A program made the position numbers and the translations under genes. Shown piece by piece: positions 16,128 to 25,185 of a stretch of 64,000 bases of DNA (positions are counted from its first letter, which is position 1; each line of letters opens with the position of its first letter). Under the pieces are notes generated by a model that saw only the letters and a list, made by a program, of their open reading frames with translations, had not been told where the DNA came from and made no database searches. Where the stretch lies: assembly GCF_008642295.1 (NCBI RefSeq), contig NZ_CP029190.1, positions 3,579,501 through 3,643,500 on the forward strand, given 5' to 3'. The stretch is from Streptomyces venezuelae. GTDB taxonomy: Bacteria; Actinomycetota; Actinomycetes; Streptomycetales; Streptomycetaceae.

Positions 16128-16177
16128 CCGGCCGCAGCGCTCTGGTCATTTGACGCAGCGTCAGGAACACTGGCGCG

Positions 16178-17002
16178 ATGCGAAGGGGAGCGCTGGGCGC
16201 GCTGACTCTGCTGACCGCGTGCGTGGCCGCCACAGCCGCCCTGACCGGCTGCGGCGGCCCGGCCCGCGACGGCTTCGTGGCCGTGGGGGCGGCGGGCGCC
16301 GGGCCGGAACGCGCGCCGGGAGAGACCGTGCCACCCAAGGGCGGGGTGGAGTTCCAGCCGCTGGCGGCGCCGCCTGCCGCCCCGCCGGGCAGTTCCAGCA
16401 GCTCGAGCGATTCGAGCGGTTCCGGCAGCTCACAGACATCGAGTACGTCGCCCGCTGCAGCCGACCCGGCAGCCCCGCCGGGCTCCGGCGCACCCGGAAC
16501 CCCGCCGGGCCACAACGGCGGCTCCGGCAGCCCGGGCACGACACCGCCCGGCACGGCGGGGCCCATGCCGCCCGGCACCCCGACCGCACCCGGGACCACC
16601 CCGGGCCGGCCCACGAGTCCGCAGACCCCGCCGGGCAGCCGGCCCACGACACCGCCGGCACCCGGCAAGCCGGGCACCACGCCCCCGGCCACCCCGGCGC
16701 AGCTGACCCTCGGTACGCCGGTGCGCGCGGCCACCGGTGACCGCTGGTGCGAGAAGGTCACGGTCGGGTTCACCAATACCGGCACCACCGCGGCCCGTTC
16801 GGGCACGGTGACCTTCACCACCCACATCCTGGGCAATGTGCTGGGCCTGAGCTGGGGCACGATCACCAGCACCCAGCCGCTGCCCGCTCCCATCGCGGGC
16901 GGGAGCACCCAGACCCGGACCTTCACCGTGTGCCTGGAGGCATGGCGGGTCCCGCTGGGATGGCACATCGAAACCCGCCAGGTCAGCGCGACCTGGCGCT
17001 AG
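16178..17002 (+). CDS. Proline-rich secreted lipoprotein
   Basis: 274 residues. The signal peptide MRRGALGALTLLTACVAATA ends in a lipobox with Cys near residue 25 (ALTGC). Residues about 65-165 are a serine run followed by proline/glycine/threonine-rich spacer, probably spanning the cell wall. The C-terminal 110 residues have two conserved cysteines (RWCEKVTVGF, TFTVCLEAW) and tryptophans, and read like a small beta-sandwich carbohydrate- or surface-binding domain. I do not recognise the domain. It starts 50 bp after the sigN-like gene on the same strand, so it may be co-transcribed. Confidence 0.75.
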   Translation: MRRGALGALTLLTACVAATAALTGCGGPARDGFVAVGAAGAGPERAPGETVPPKGGVEFQPLAAPPAAPPGSSSSSSDSSGSGSSQTSSTSPAAADPAAPPGSGAPGTPPGHNGGSGSPGTTPPGTAGPMPPGTPTAPGTTPGRPTSPQTPPGSRPTTPPAPGKPGTTPPATPAQLTLGTPVRAATGDRWCEKVTVGFTNTGTTAARSGTVTFTTHILGNVLGLSWGTITSTQPLPAPIAGGSTQTRTFTVCLEAWRVPLGWHIETRQVSATWR

Positions 17003-17023
17003 CCGGTTCCGGGCCCGCCGGTT

Positions 17024-17245
17024 CTAGCGGAGGGCCAGCCAGGCCACGGCGCCGATCAGCAGCACCATGCCGAAGGCGAAGCCCAGCCAGGAGACCGACG
17101 TCGAGCCGGAGGCCCGCCGGCCGCGACCGGCGGTCGCTCCCTGCCGGGCCGGCTCGCCCTCGTCGACGAAGGCACGGAACATCTGCGTGCTGCCCGCGGG
17201 GTCGTAGTTGCCCTCGGGGCCCTGTGCGTTGTTGTGTGCAGCCAT
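17024..17245 (-). CDS. Small single-span membrane protein
   Basis: 73 residues. The N-terminus is soluble and charged (MAAHNNAQGPEGNYDPAGST ... FVDEGEPARQ). A C-terminal membrane helix (SWLGFAFGMVLLIGAVAWLAL) ends the protein, giving a tail-anchored look. ATG 17245 is used; no Shine-Dalgarno is seen, so it may be leaderless. It is divergent from the marR gene and shares its operator-rich promoter region. Function is unknown. Confidence 0.65.
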   Translation of the reverse strand: MAAHNNAQGPEGNYDPAGSTQMFRAFVDEGEPARQGATAGRGRRASGSTSVSWLGFAFGMVLLIGAVAWLALR

Positions 17246-17302
17246 GGAGCAGGACCCTAGCGGGTTTTCCCTTTCCTTTACCGCTCTCCGCCCCGGATTC
17301 AT

Positions 17303-17345
17303 TTGCTTGTAGCAACCATCCGCTTCTATGGTTGCCCTAAGCAAC
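17303..17345. promoter_or_regulatory. Cluster of dyad operators for the MarR-type regulator
   Basis: Three overlapping inverted repeats: TTGC-N5-GCAA (17303-17315), GCAACCAT-N8-ATGGTTGC (17312-17335) and GTTGC-N5-GCAAC (17331-17345). They end 16 bases before the GTG of the MarR gene. GTTGC/GCAAC half-sites in tandem are typical for MarR dimers controlling their own operon. Confidence 0.75.
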
Positions 17346-17361
17346 AAGATGGGGAGGGTCC

Positions 17362-17775
17362 GTGCTGAGCCACTACCAGGAACTGGCCCGCCAGCTGACC
17401 GGCATCGGCGCGGTCAAGCGGGATCTCGCCCGGACTCTCCCCGCCGACTGCCCGCCCGGGCCCGCCGCCGTGCTCACCGTCCTCAACCGGCACGGCGAGA
17501 TGCGGCTCAGCCGGCTCTCCGAGCTGCTCGCCATCGACATCTCGGTGACCAGCCGGCACGTGGCCCATGTCGCCGAGCGCGGCTGGATCGACCGCGACCC
17601 CGACCCGGTCGACGGCCGCTGCCGCATCCTCCGGCTCACCCCGGCGGGCCGCCGGCTCCTGGCCGAGCTCGCCGGCCGGTACACGGCCGCGCTGGAACGG
17701 GCACTGGCCGACTGGTCCGCCGAGGACATCGCCGTACTGAACACCCTGCTGGCCCGACTCCGATCGAGCTTCTGA
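17362..17775 (+). CDS. MarR-family transcriptional regulator
   Basis: 137 residues, GTG 17362 with GGGGAGGG upstream. A winged helix-turn-helix (MRLSRLSELLAIDISVTSRHV, then DPDPVDGRCRILRLTPAG for the wing) lies between dimerisation helices. It is expected to repress itself and the MFS exporter 22 bp downstream and to be released by a ligand. Dyad half-sites GTTGC/GCAAC in the promoter are the likely operators. Regulation of the divergent small membrane protein gene is also possible. Confidence 0.9.
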   Translation: MLSHYQELARQLTGIGAVKRDLARTLPADCPPGPAAVLTVLNRHGEMRLSRLSELLAIDISVTSRHVAHVAERGWIDRDPDPVDGRCRILRLTPAGRRLLAELAGRYTAALERALADWSAEDIAVLNTLLARLRSSF

Positions 17776-17797
17776 CACCGACACCCGAAGGACACCC

Positions 17798-19447
17798 ATG
17801 GCGACGACCACACCCACCGGGGTGCGGGGGGAGAGCCAGTCGGAGACCGCGACCACCGCGCCCGACGGCACCACCCCCATGACACCCATGACCCCGATGA
17901 CCCATCCGCAGATCATGAAGGCGCTGTCCGGGCTGATGCTCGGCATGTTCGTGGCGATCCTGTCCTCCACGATCGTCTCCAACGCCCTGCCGCAGATCAT
18001 CACCGAGCTCGGCGGCACCCAGTCCTCGTACACCTGGGTGGTCACCGCGGCCCTGCTGTCGATGACCGCCACCACCCCGCTCTGGGGCAAGCTGGCCGAC
18101 CTCTTCAGCAAGAAGCTGCTGGTACAGATCGCCCTGGTGATCTACGTCCTCGGCTCGGTGGTCGCAGGCCTGTCCCAGAACACCGGCACCCTCATCGCCT
18201 GCCGCGTGGTCCAGGGCATCGGTGTCGGCGGCCTGTCCGCCCTCGCGCAGATCGTGATGGCCGCGATGATCTCCCCGCGGGAACGCGGCCGGTACAGCGG
18301 GTACCTCGGCGCCGTGTTCGCCGTGGCCACCGTCGGCGGCCCGCTGCTCGGCGGGGTCATCACCGACACCGACTGGCTCGGCTGGCGCTGGTGCTTCTAC
18401 GTGGGCGTGCCCTTCGCGGTGATCGCGCTGCTGGTGCTCCAGCGGACCCTGCACCTGCCGGTGGTGCGCCGCGAGGTGAAGGTCGACTGGCTCGGGGCGT
18501 TCCTGATCAGCGCCTCCGTGTCACTGCTGCTCATCTGGGTCACCCAGGCCGGCGACGCGTACGACTGGGTCTCCTGGCAGACCTGGGCCATGACCGGCGG
18601 CGCCCTGCTGCTCGGGATCCTCTTCGTCGTGGCCGAATCCCGGGCGAGCGACCCGATCGTCCCGCTGCGCCTGTTCCGCAACCCGACCATCTCGCTGGCC
18701 TCGGCCGCCTCGCTCTTCGTGGGCGTGGCCATGTTCTCCGGCACGGTGTTCTTCAGCCAGTTCTTCCAGCTGGCCCGCAACGAGTCGCCGACCATGTCCG
18801 GCGTCCTGACCATCCCGATGATCGGCGGCCTGTTCGTCTCCTCCACGGTCTCCGGGCAGATCATCACCAAGACCGGGAAGTGGAAGGCCTGGCTGGTATC
18901 CGGCGGTGTGCTGCTCACGGCCGGAATCGGGCTGCTCGGCAGCCTCCGCCACGACACCCCGTACTGGCACATCGCCGGGTTCATGGCCCTCACCGGTCTC
19001 GGCCTCGGGATGATGATGCAGAACCTGGTGCTCGCCGCGCAGAACCAGGTGGCCCCGGAGGACCTGGGCTCGGCCAGCTCGGTGGTCACCTTCTTCCGGT
19101 CGCTCGGCGGCGCGATGGGCGTCTCGGCGCTCGGCGCCCTGATGGCCCACCAGGTCACCGGTTACGTGAAGGACGGCCTGACGGCCCTCGGCCCGAAGGC
19201 GGCGGCCCTGGGGCACGGCGGTACCGCCGGGGGCGGCATCCCCGACCTCGACAAGCTCCCGGTGCCGTTCCGCGAGGTGATCGAGACGGCGTACGGGCAC
19301 GGCGTCGGCGACGTCTTCCTGTACGCGGCACCGACCGCGCTGGTGGCGCTGGTGCTGGTGGTGTTCATCAAGGAGGTGGCCCTGAAGTCCCACCCGGCTC
19401 CGGAGCCCGCCACTGCTGCATCCGCGGATACGGCGGCCAAGGCGTAA
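17798..19447 (+). CDS. DHA2-type MFS multidrug transporter (EmrB/QacA family)
   Basis: 549 residues with fourteen predicted membrane helices. The N-terminal region carries the repeat TPMTPMTPMT before helix 1. Helix 1 ends with SSTIVSNALPQII, the loop after helix 2 has WGKLADLFSKK, and helix 5 region reads GAVFAVATVGGPLLGG (motif C of drug antiporters). It exports hydrophobic drugs against protons at the cytoplasmic membrane. It follows marR by 22 bp, so it is co-regulated by that repressor. A TetR gene is convergent. The C-terminus is alanine-rich and soluble. Confidence 0.93.
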   Translation: MATTTPTGVRGESQSETATTAPDGTTPMTPMTPMTHPQIMKALSGLMLGMFVAILSSTIVSNALPQIITELGGTQSSYTWVVTAALLSMTATTPLWGKLADLFSKKLLVQIALVIYVLGSVVAGLSQNTGTLIACRVVQGIGVGGLSALAQIVMAAMISPRERGRYSGYLGAVFAVATVGGPLLGGVITDTDWLGWRWCFYVGVPFAVIALLVLQRTLHLPVVRREVKVDWLGAFLISASVSLLLIWVTQAGDAYDWVSWQTWAMTGGALLLGILFVVAESRASDPIVPLRLFRNPTISLASAASLFVGVAMFSGTVFFSQFFQLARNESPTMSGVLTIPMIGGLFVSSTVSGQIITKTGKWKAWLVSGGVLLTAGIGLLGSLRHDTPYWHIAGFMALTGLGLGMMMQNLVLAAQNQVAPEDLGSASSVVTFFRSLGGAMGVSALGALMAHQVTGYVKDGLTALGPKAAALGHGGTAGGGIPDLDKLPVPFREVIETAYGHGVGDVFLYAAPTALVALVLVVFIKEVALKSHPAPEPATAASADTAAKA

Positions 19448-19494
19448 CGAAGGGCCGACGGGGTGGGGGGGCCGGCGGGGCGGGCCGGGCCGGC

Positions 19495-20127
19495 TCAGGC
19501 CGGTCGCCCGGTGTTGGCCTCGATCCCGGCGACCAGGACCTCGAGTGCGGCCCTGAACTCCTCCTCGGAGGAACGGCGGACGGTGCCGCCGCAGCCCTGG
19601 AGGAACTGTATGACGGCGAGATGGGCGCCGGCCCTGGCGGGCTCCGCCAGACCGGCGCTCTCCAGCGTCCGCAGCAGCGCCGTGTCGAAACCCCGGGCGT
19701 GCGGGCCGATGTTGGGGTACTCGGCGGCCAGCTGCCCGGCCCAGGGATGGCCGGCCAGCACCCGCCGGTAGCCGCCCGCCAGCTTCCGCAGCCGGCTGTC
19801 CCAGCCGGCTGCGGCCCTGGGGCCGGATGCGGGGGCGGGGGGCAGGGCCAGCTCGCCCATCACCCGGTCCAGGGCGAGCTCCAGCAGATCGTGCTTGGTG
19901 TCGACGTACCAGTACAGGGACATCGCGGTGACCCCGAGCCGTCCCGCCAGCCGCCGCATGGAGAACCGCCCGAGGCCGTCCGCGTCCAGCAGCTCCACGG
20001 CCGCGCCGGTGATCCGCTCCCGGTCCAGCCCGGACGGTGCCGTCCCGCCGGGCCTCCGGCGCTGTCCGCCGGAGGCCCTGACGGCCAGCCAGACACTGAT
20101 CCGAGCGGGTTCGGTCGAAGTCACCAT
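19495..20127 (-). CDS. TetR-family regulator (TetR_C_1 type)
   Basis: 210 residues, ATG 20127 with AGGAGGGTGCCCC before it. The DNA-binding domain is about residues 35-80 (RITGAAVELLDADGLGRFSMRRLAGRLG, then MSLYWYVDTKHDLLELALD). The C-terminal TetR_C ligand domain has AGHPWAGQLAAEYPNIGPHA. It is convergent with the DHA2 exporter, not divergent, so its target may lie elsewhere. Confidence 0.9.
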   Translation of the reverse strand: MVTSTEPARISVWLAVRASGGQRRRPGGTAPSGLDRERITGAAVELLDADGLGRFSMRRLAGRLGVTAMSLYWYVDTKHDLLELALDRVMGELALPPAPASGPRAAAGWDSRLRKLAGGYRRVLAGHPWAGQLAAEYPNIGPHARGFDTALLRTLESAGLAEPARAGAHLAVIQFLQGCGGTVRRSSEEEFRAALEVLVAGIEANTGRPA

Positions 20128-20247
20128 GGGGCACCCTCCTGGGGCGCCCGACGTCCAGCCCGGTATGCCCGGTGCGCCCCCTTCATGCTAGAGCGTGCCA
20201 CACCCTGCCCACCGCCCCTTCCCCCATCCCGCGCAGCTTCCGGACCG

Positions 20248-22350
20248 TCAGGCCTTCGGTGCGGTCAGGTCGTACAGCGTCACCCCTCCCACCTCCACTG
20301 CCTGGTACCGCTCCGCCACCCACTCCGCGATCTCACCACTTCCGGAACCGGTCAGCCCGGCACCCCGCGTGCCCTCGCCGCCGCCCACGAAGTAGTGGAT
20401 CTTCCCGGCGCGCACGTACTCCTGGAACTGCGCCATCGTCGGCGACGGATCGCTCCCGTTGAACCCGCCGATCGGCATCACCGGCCGCTTGCTCGCCAGC
20501 TGATGGCTCGCGGCGTTCTGCGCGCCCACGGTGGCCGCCGCCCAGGTGTACCGGTCCGCGTCCTTCTGCAGCAGCGCGGTCACCTTCGCATCGACCCGGG
20601 CCCCGTTCAGCAGCCCGCCCATGGGACCACCGGGTCCGCCGGCCGCCTCACCACCGGGCCCGCCGCCGGGCATCATCCGGGGTGCCCCGCCCGGCATCCC
20701 CCCGGCCTGCTGTCCCTGGCCCTGGCCCGGCCCCCGGCCCTGACCCCGGCCCTGGCCCGGCGCCGGAGCCTGCGCCTGCCCCTGCACAGGCCCCTCGCCG
20801 GCCCGCACCAACCGCGGCCCCCGGCCGCCCATACCGCCCTCGACCGCCGGACCCGCCGTCACGATCGAGCCCGTGTGTCCCGTGTTCACCGTGGTCAGGC
20901 AGTACGCCAGCGGCCCGGCCAGCACCGCGCCCAGGCCCAGTGCCGCCGCACTCAGCGTGAGGCCCCGCCCCAGCCGTCCGGCGGCAAGCAGTCCGGCCGC
21001 CGCGACGAGCCCGGCGCCCAGCACGGTCCAGCGCAGCCACGGCAGATAGTCCGGCGACCGTCCCAGCAGGACGTACGACCACCAGGCGGTCAGCGCCACC
21101 GTGCCCGCCAGGGTGGCAGCGGCGGCAAGGCCGTGCCGTTCCTCCCACAGCACCGCCGCGCCCATGCCGACCAGCGCCGCCACAAAGGGCGCCAGCGCCA
21201 CCGTGTAGTACTCGTGGAAGATGCCCTGCATCCAGCTGAACACCACCATGGTGATCAGCAGCGCGCCGCCCCAGGCCAGGAAGGCCGCCCGGGCCATGCC
21301 CTCCAGCGAATCGGTGGCCCTCCGGGCCCGCCAGGTGACGATCAGGCCGGCCACCAGCAGCATCAGGGCTGCGGGGAGCAGCCAGGAGATCTGTCCGCCC
21401 ACCCCGGTCGAGAACAGCCGGTCGATCCCGTTCTCCCCCCAGCCACCGCCTCCGCGTCCGGCGGGGGCCCCGTACCCGCCGGGGGGCCCGTAACCGTCGG
21501 GGAACCCGTACCCGCCGGGCCCGCCGGCTTCGACCGCCATGCCCCGCACGCTGCCCGGTTCATTCCCGTTGAGCCGGCCGAGCCCGTTGTAGCCGAAGGT
21601 CAGCTCCAGGAAGGAATTCGTCTGCGAGCCGCCGATGTACGGCCGGGAGGACGCGGGCCACAGCTCCACGATCGCCACCCACCAGCCGCCGGCCACCACC
21701 ATCGCCAGCCCGGCCAGTCCCAGCTGGCCCAGCCGCCGGCGCAGCCGGGTCGGCGCGCAGACGGCGTACAGCACGGCCAGCGGTGGCAGGATCACAAAGG
21801 CCTGCAGGGTTTTCGTCAGGAAGGCGAGGCCCAGGACCACTCCCGCCCACACCAGCCACCGGGTGGCCGCGCCCTCGAGTGCGCGCAGCACGCAGTACAC
21901 GGCCACCGTGAGCAGCAGGGTCAGCAGGGCGTCCGGGTTGTTGAACCGGAACATCAGCGCGGCCACGGGGGTCAGCGCGAACACGGTGCCGGACAGCAGC
22001 GCCGGGCCCGGTCCGAACTGCCGTCGCACCGAGGCGTACAGCACGGCGGTGGTGCCCACGCCCATCAGGGCCTGGGGCAGCAGAATCTGCCATGAGCCCA
22101 GCCCGAAGAGCCGTACCGACAGGGCCATCGGCCAGAGCGCGGCAGGTGGTTTGTCGACGGTGATGGAGTTCCCGGCATCCGAGGAGCCGAAGAAGAACGC
22201 CTTCCAGCTCTCGCTGCCCGCTTGAACGGCGGCGGAGTAGAAGGAGTTGGCGTAGCCGGATGCGCTCAGGTTCCAGAGCAGCAGGGCGGCGGTGCCCAGG
22301 AGCAGGGCGGCCAGGGCCGGGCGCTCCCAGCGGGGGCGTTCCGTGGTCAT
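20248..22350 (-). CDS. GT39-type membrane glycosyltransferase (ArnT/PMT-like)
   Basis: 700 residues with about ten to twelve membrane helices. The first extracytoplasmic loop has SITVDKPPAALWPMAL; the DKPP motif is diagnostic of lipid-linked-sugar glycosyltransferases of the GT39/ArnT class. FRFNNPDALLTLLLT is the next conserved helix. Two glycine/proline-rich inserts (about residues 275-310 and 510-580, the latter rich in GQG/GRG) are unusual for the family and probably lie outside. C-terminal residues include YVGGGEGT-like sequence near 660. It should transfer a sugar from polyprenyl phosphate to an envelope acceptor. Its start overlaps the stop of the GT2 gene by 4 bp (ATGA). Confidence 0.88.
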   Translation of the reverse strand: MTTERPRWERPALAALLLGTAALLLWNLSASGYANSFYSAAVQAGSESWKAFFFGSSDAGNSITVDKPPAALWPMALSVRLFGLGSWQILLPQALMGVGTTAVLYASVRRQFGPGPALLSGTVFALTPVAALMFRFNNPDALLTLLLTVAVYCVLRALEGAATRWLVWAGVVLGLAFLTKTLQAFVILPPLAVLYAVCAPTRLRRRLGQLGLAGLAMVVAGGWWVAIVELWPASSRPYIGGSQTNSFLELTFGYNGLGRLNGNEPGSVRGMAVEAGGPGGYGFPDGYGPPGGYGAPAGRGGGGWGENGIDRLFSTGVGGQISWLLPAALMLLVAGLIVTWRARRATDSLEGMARAAFLAWGGALLITMVVFSWMQGIFHEYYTVALAPFVAALVGMGAAVLWEERHGLAAAATLAGTVALTAWWSYVLLGRSPDYLPWLRWTVLGAGLVAAAGLLAAGRLGRGLTLSAAALGLGAVLAGPLAYCLTTVNTGHTGSIVTAGPAVEGGMGGRGPRLVRAGEGPVQGQAQAPAPGQGRGQGRGPGQGQGQQAGGMPGGAPRMMPGGGPGGEAAGGPGGPMGGLLNGARVDAKVTALLQKDADRYTWAAATVGAQNAASHQLASKRPVMPIGGFNGSDPSPTMAQFQEYVRAGKIHYFVGGGEGTRGAGLTGSGSGEIAEWVAERYQAVEVGGVTLYDLTAPKA

Positions 22351-23630
22351 CGGGTGTCCTTCGGGTGCGGGGTCCGGCGCTCCGGAAAGACCCAGGCGCG
22401 GAAGAGCAGGAAGCGCAGCACGGTGGCCGCGAGATTGGCGGTGATCAGCACGGCGAGTTCGGTGCCGTGTGCGGGGTGGTCGGTGGCGGCGCTCAGCGCG
22501 GCCAGGGAGCCGCCGGTCAGGGCCAGTCCGATGCCGAAGACCAGCAGGCCCTGGGCCTGGTGGCGCAGGGCCCGGTCACGGCCGCGGACCCCGAAGGTGA
22601 GCCGCCGGTTGGCCGCCGTATTGGCGATCGTGGAGAGCAGCAGGGCGGCGGCATTGGCCGTCTGTGCCCCGGTCCCGAGCCGGAAGAGGGTGTACAGGGC
22701 CAGGTAGCCGAGGGTGGAGAGCACGCCGACCGCGCAGAAGCCGAGGAGCTGGCGGGCCAGGCCGCGGGGGACACCGGGCAGCTGCCGGTCCCGGGGGTCG
22801 TCGCCGAAGGGGCGGGCGAGCCGGTCCAGCGGCAGCGCGCCGACGGCCAGGGCCCGGCCCACCCGCCAGACGCCCTTGAGGTCCTCGGTGGCGGTGCGGA
22901 CCAGGTGCACGGTCGAATCGGGGTCGTCGACCCAGTCGACCGGCACCTCGTGGATGCGCAGCCCGGCCCGCTCGGCGAGCACCAGCAGTTCGGTGTCGAA
23001 GAACCAGCCCGAGTCTTCCACCAGCGGCAGCAGCCGTTCGGCGACCTCCCGCCGGATGGCCTTGAACCCGCACTGTGCGTCGCTGAACCGGGCGGCCAGC
23101 GACGACCTCAGGATCAGGTTGTAGGCGCGGGAGACGAACTCCCGCTTGGCCCCGCGCACCACCCGGGAGCTGCGGGCAAGCCGGGTGCCGATGGCCAGGT
23201 CGGAGTGCCCGGAGAGGAGCGGGGCCACCAGCGGGAGGAGGGCGTTGAGGTCGGTGGAGAGGTCCACGTCCATATAGGCGAGGACGGGCGCCTCCGAGCG
23301 GGACCACACGGTCCGCAGGGCTCGGCCGCGGCCCTTCTCCTCCAGCCGGATGCCGCGTACGCCGTTCAGGCTCGCGGCGAGCGCGCTCGCCACTTCGGGA
23401 GTGCGGTCGGTGCTCGCATTGTCGGCGATGGTGATCCGGAAGGCGTACGGGAAGGTGAGGGTCAGATGCTCGTGCAGCTGGCGGACGCAGGGCCCGAGGT
23501 CCTTCTCCTCGTTGAAGACCGGGATCACCACGTCGAGTACGGGCTCGCCGGGCCGGGCGGCGAGCGGCGCCCGGGCCGGCAGGGAGCCGGTGGCCGGCAA
23601 GGCGCCGGCCGGAGAGGTGTCGGTTGGCAT
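22347..23630 (-). CDS. Bifunctional polyprenyl-phosphate glycosyltransferase (GT2) with GtrA domain
   Basis: 427 residues. The GT2 domain (about 35-275) shows VLDVVIPVFNEEKDLG, the nucleotide-sugar/metal motif YMDVDLSTD, and CGFKAIRREVAERLL followed by WFFDTELLVLAERAG, as in DPM1/GtrB-like enzymes. The C-terminal GtrA domain (about 290-420) has four helices (FCAVGVLSTLGYLALY ...). It should load a sugar onto polyprenyl phosphate on the cytoplasmic face and help flip it, supplying the GT39 enzyme encoded next. ATG 23630 is chosen; it lies 25 bp after the histidine kinase gene. Confidence 0.9.
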   Translation of the reverse strand: MPTDTSPAGALPATGSLPARAPLAARPGEPVLDVVIPVFNEEKDLGPCVRQLHEHLTLTFPYAFRITIADNASTDRTPEVASALAASLNGVRGIRLEEKGRGRALRTVWSRSEAPVLAYMDVDLSTDLNALLPLVAPLLSGHSDLAIGTRLARSSRVVRGAKREFVSRAYNLILRSSLAARFSDAQCGFKAIRREVAERLLPLVEDSGWFFDTELLVLAERAGLRIHEVPVDWVDDPDSTVHLVRTATEDLKGVWRVGRALAVGALPLDRLARPFGDDPRDRQLPGVPRGLARQLLGFCAVGVLSTLGYLALYTLFRLGTGAQTANAAALLLSTIANTAANRRLTFGVRGRDRALRHQAQGLLVFGIGLALTGGSLAALSAATDHPAHGTELAVLITANLAATVLRFLLFRAWVFPERRTPHPKDTR

Positions 23631-23655
23631 GCCCAGACCCTCGCGGGGCGGCCTG

Positions 23656-25185
23656 TCACCGCTGTGTGCTGAGCCTGTGGTCCGGCTGTGAGCTGTCCGC
23701 CGGCCGATGGCCTGGGGTCGAGGGATATCCCAGGGGCAGCCGGACGTCGAAGCAGGTGCGGCCGGGCTCGCTGTGGACCCCGACCTGGCCGCCGTGTGCC
23801 GTGACCACGGCCTGGACGATGGCCAGTCCCAGGCCGGTGGAGCCGGCATGCCGGGATCGGGAGGCGTCTCCACGGGCGAAACGCTCGAAGACATGGGGGA
23901 GCAGGGCGGGGGGAATGCCCGGGCCGTCGTCCTCGACCTGGAGGTGCACGGCAAACGTTTCACGTGAAACACGCGCAGTAACAGTGGTGTTGGCCGGTGT
24001 GTGGGTGCGGGCGTTGGCGAGGAGGTTGACCAGCACCTGCTGGATCCGGGCCGGATCGGCGTGGACCGGAGCGGGCTCGTCGGGGAGTTCGAGCCGCCAG
24101 TGATGGCCGGGGCCGGCCGCCCGGGCGTCGCTGACCGCGTCCACGACCAGAGGTGCCAGATCGATGTCCTGGCGGTCCAGTGGCCGGCCGGCGTCCAGTC
24201 GGGCCAGCAGCAGCAGATCTTCCACCAGCCCGGTCATCCGGGCGGCCTCGGACTCGATCCGGCCCAGGGCGTGCCGGGTGTCCGGTCCGGGTTCCTCCCG
24301 GCCCCGCCGGGTGAGTTCGGCGTATCCACGGATGGAGGCGAGCGGGGTACGCAGCTCGTGGCTGGCGTCGGCGACGAACTGCCGGACCCGGGTCTCACTC
24401 TCCTGGCGGGCGCTGAGGGCCGAACCGACATGGCCCAGCATCCGGTTGAGGGCTGCACCGACCTGGCCGACCTCGGTACGCGGATCGGCCTCGGCTTCCG
24501 GTACTCGCTCGTGCAGGGCCACCTCACCACTGTGCAGCGGGAGTTCGGAGACCCGGGTGGCGGTGGCGGCGACCCGCCGCAGCGGGCGCAGTGCGACCCC
24601 GACCAGGGCCTGCCCGGCCAGGCCGGCTGCGATAAGCCCGGCCACGGTCACACAGACCTCGACGGCGATCAGGGTGTTCACGGTGGAGTCGACCCCCGCG
24701 AGCGGGAAGGCGAGGGCGAGGGAGCCGTCGGCGGCGGCCAGCACCCGGTACCGGCCCAGCCCGGGCAGTTCCCGGTTCACTGCCTGCCCGGCGGCCTCGC
24801 GGGCGGCCCCCTCGAGGGCGGCGGTCTGGGCCGGGGTGAGCGGAGCCCGGTGATCGAGGGTGGGCACGTCCTCGGCCACCGTACGGGCGGCTGCGACGCT
24901 CCTGCCCTCGGAGTCCAGCCGGATGGCGACGGTACCGAGCGGGGCCCCGGGCGGCAGGCTGAGCAGGGAGTTCTCGGGGGCCGCCCGCCCGGGCTTCATG
25001 CCCGGACCCCGTAGGGACATCTCGACGGCCGTCCGCAGCTGCCCGTCCAGCTGGTTCACCAGGTAGGAGCGCAGGGCGAGCGTGGTGACCGCCCCGATCG
25101 CCGCCCCCACGACGGCGATCAGGGCAACCGCGGACACCACCAGCCGGGTCCGCAGGGACCTGTTCCGGAACGGCTTGCGGGGCAC
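23656..25185 (-). CDS. Sensor histidine kinase of a two-component system
   Basis: 509 residues. TM1 is about 14-37, an extracytoplasmic domain runs to about 168, and TM2 is about 170-196. HAMP follows to about 255. HisKA has SHELRTPLASIRGYAEL with the phosphorylated His at 276. The ATPase domain has VLVNLLANARTHT (N box), VEDDGPGIPP (G1) and STGLGLAIVQAVV (G2). GTG 25185 overlaps the TAG of the response regulator by one base, so the two are translationally coupled. A perfect parS site lies within codons for VSRET near residue 405-410. Two membrane glycosyltransferases follow in the same operon. Confidence 0.93.
   Translation of the reverse strand: MPRKPFRNRSLRTRLVVSAVALIAVVGAAIGAVTTLALRSYLVNQLDGQLRTAVEMSLRGPGMKPGRAAPENSLLSLPPGAPLGTVAIRLDSEGRSVAAARTVAEDVPTLDHRAPLTPAQTAALEGAAREAAGQAVNRELPGLGRYRVLAAADGSLALAFPLAGVDSTVNTLIAVEVCVTVAGLIAAGLAGQALVGVALRPLRRVAATATRVSELPLHSGEVALHERVPEAEADPRTEVGQVGAALNRMLGHVGSALSARQESETRVRQFVADASHELRTPLASIRGYAELTRRGREEPGPDTRHALGRIESEAARMTGLVEDLLLLARLDAGRPLDRQDIDLAPLVVDAVSDARAAGPGHHWRLELPDEPAPVHADPARIQQVLVNLLANARTHTPANTTVTARVSRETFAVHLQVEDDGPGIPPALLPHVFERFARGDASRSRHAGSTGLGLAIVQAVVTAHGGQVGVHSEPGRTCFDVRLPLGYPSTPGHRPADSSQPDHRLSTQR
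23957..23970. promoter_or_regulatory. parS: parS site (ParB binding)
   Basis: GTTTCACGTGAAAC, a perfect 14-bp palindrome identical to the Streptomyces ParB consensus, lying inside the histidine kinase gene. Its minus-strand codons read VSRET, so the site and the protein sequence constrain each other. Confidence 0.85.

Noticed and set aside
18391..22095. An open plus-strand frame of over 1,200 codons over the MFS, TetR and glycosyltransferase genes.
   Set aside because: It reads Pro/Arg/Gly-rich nonsense across three well-supported genes on other frames or strands.
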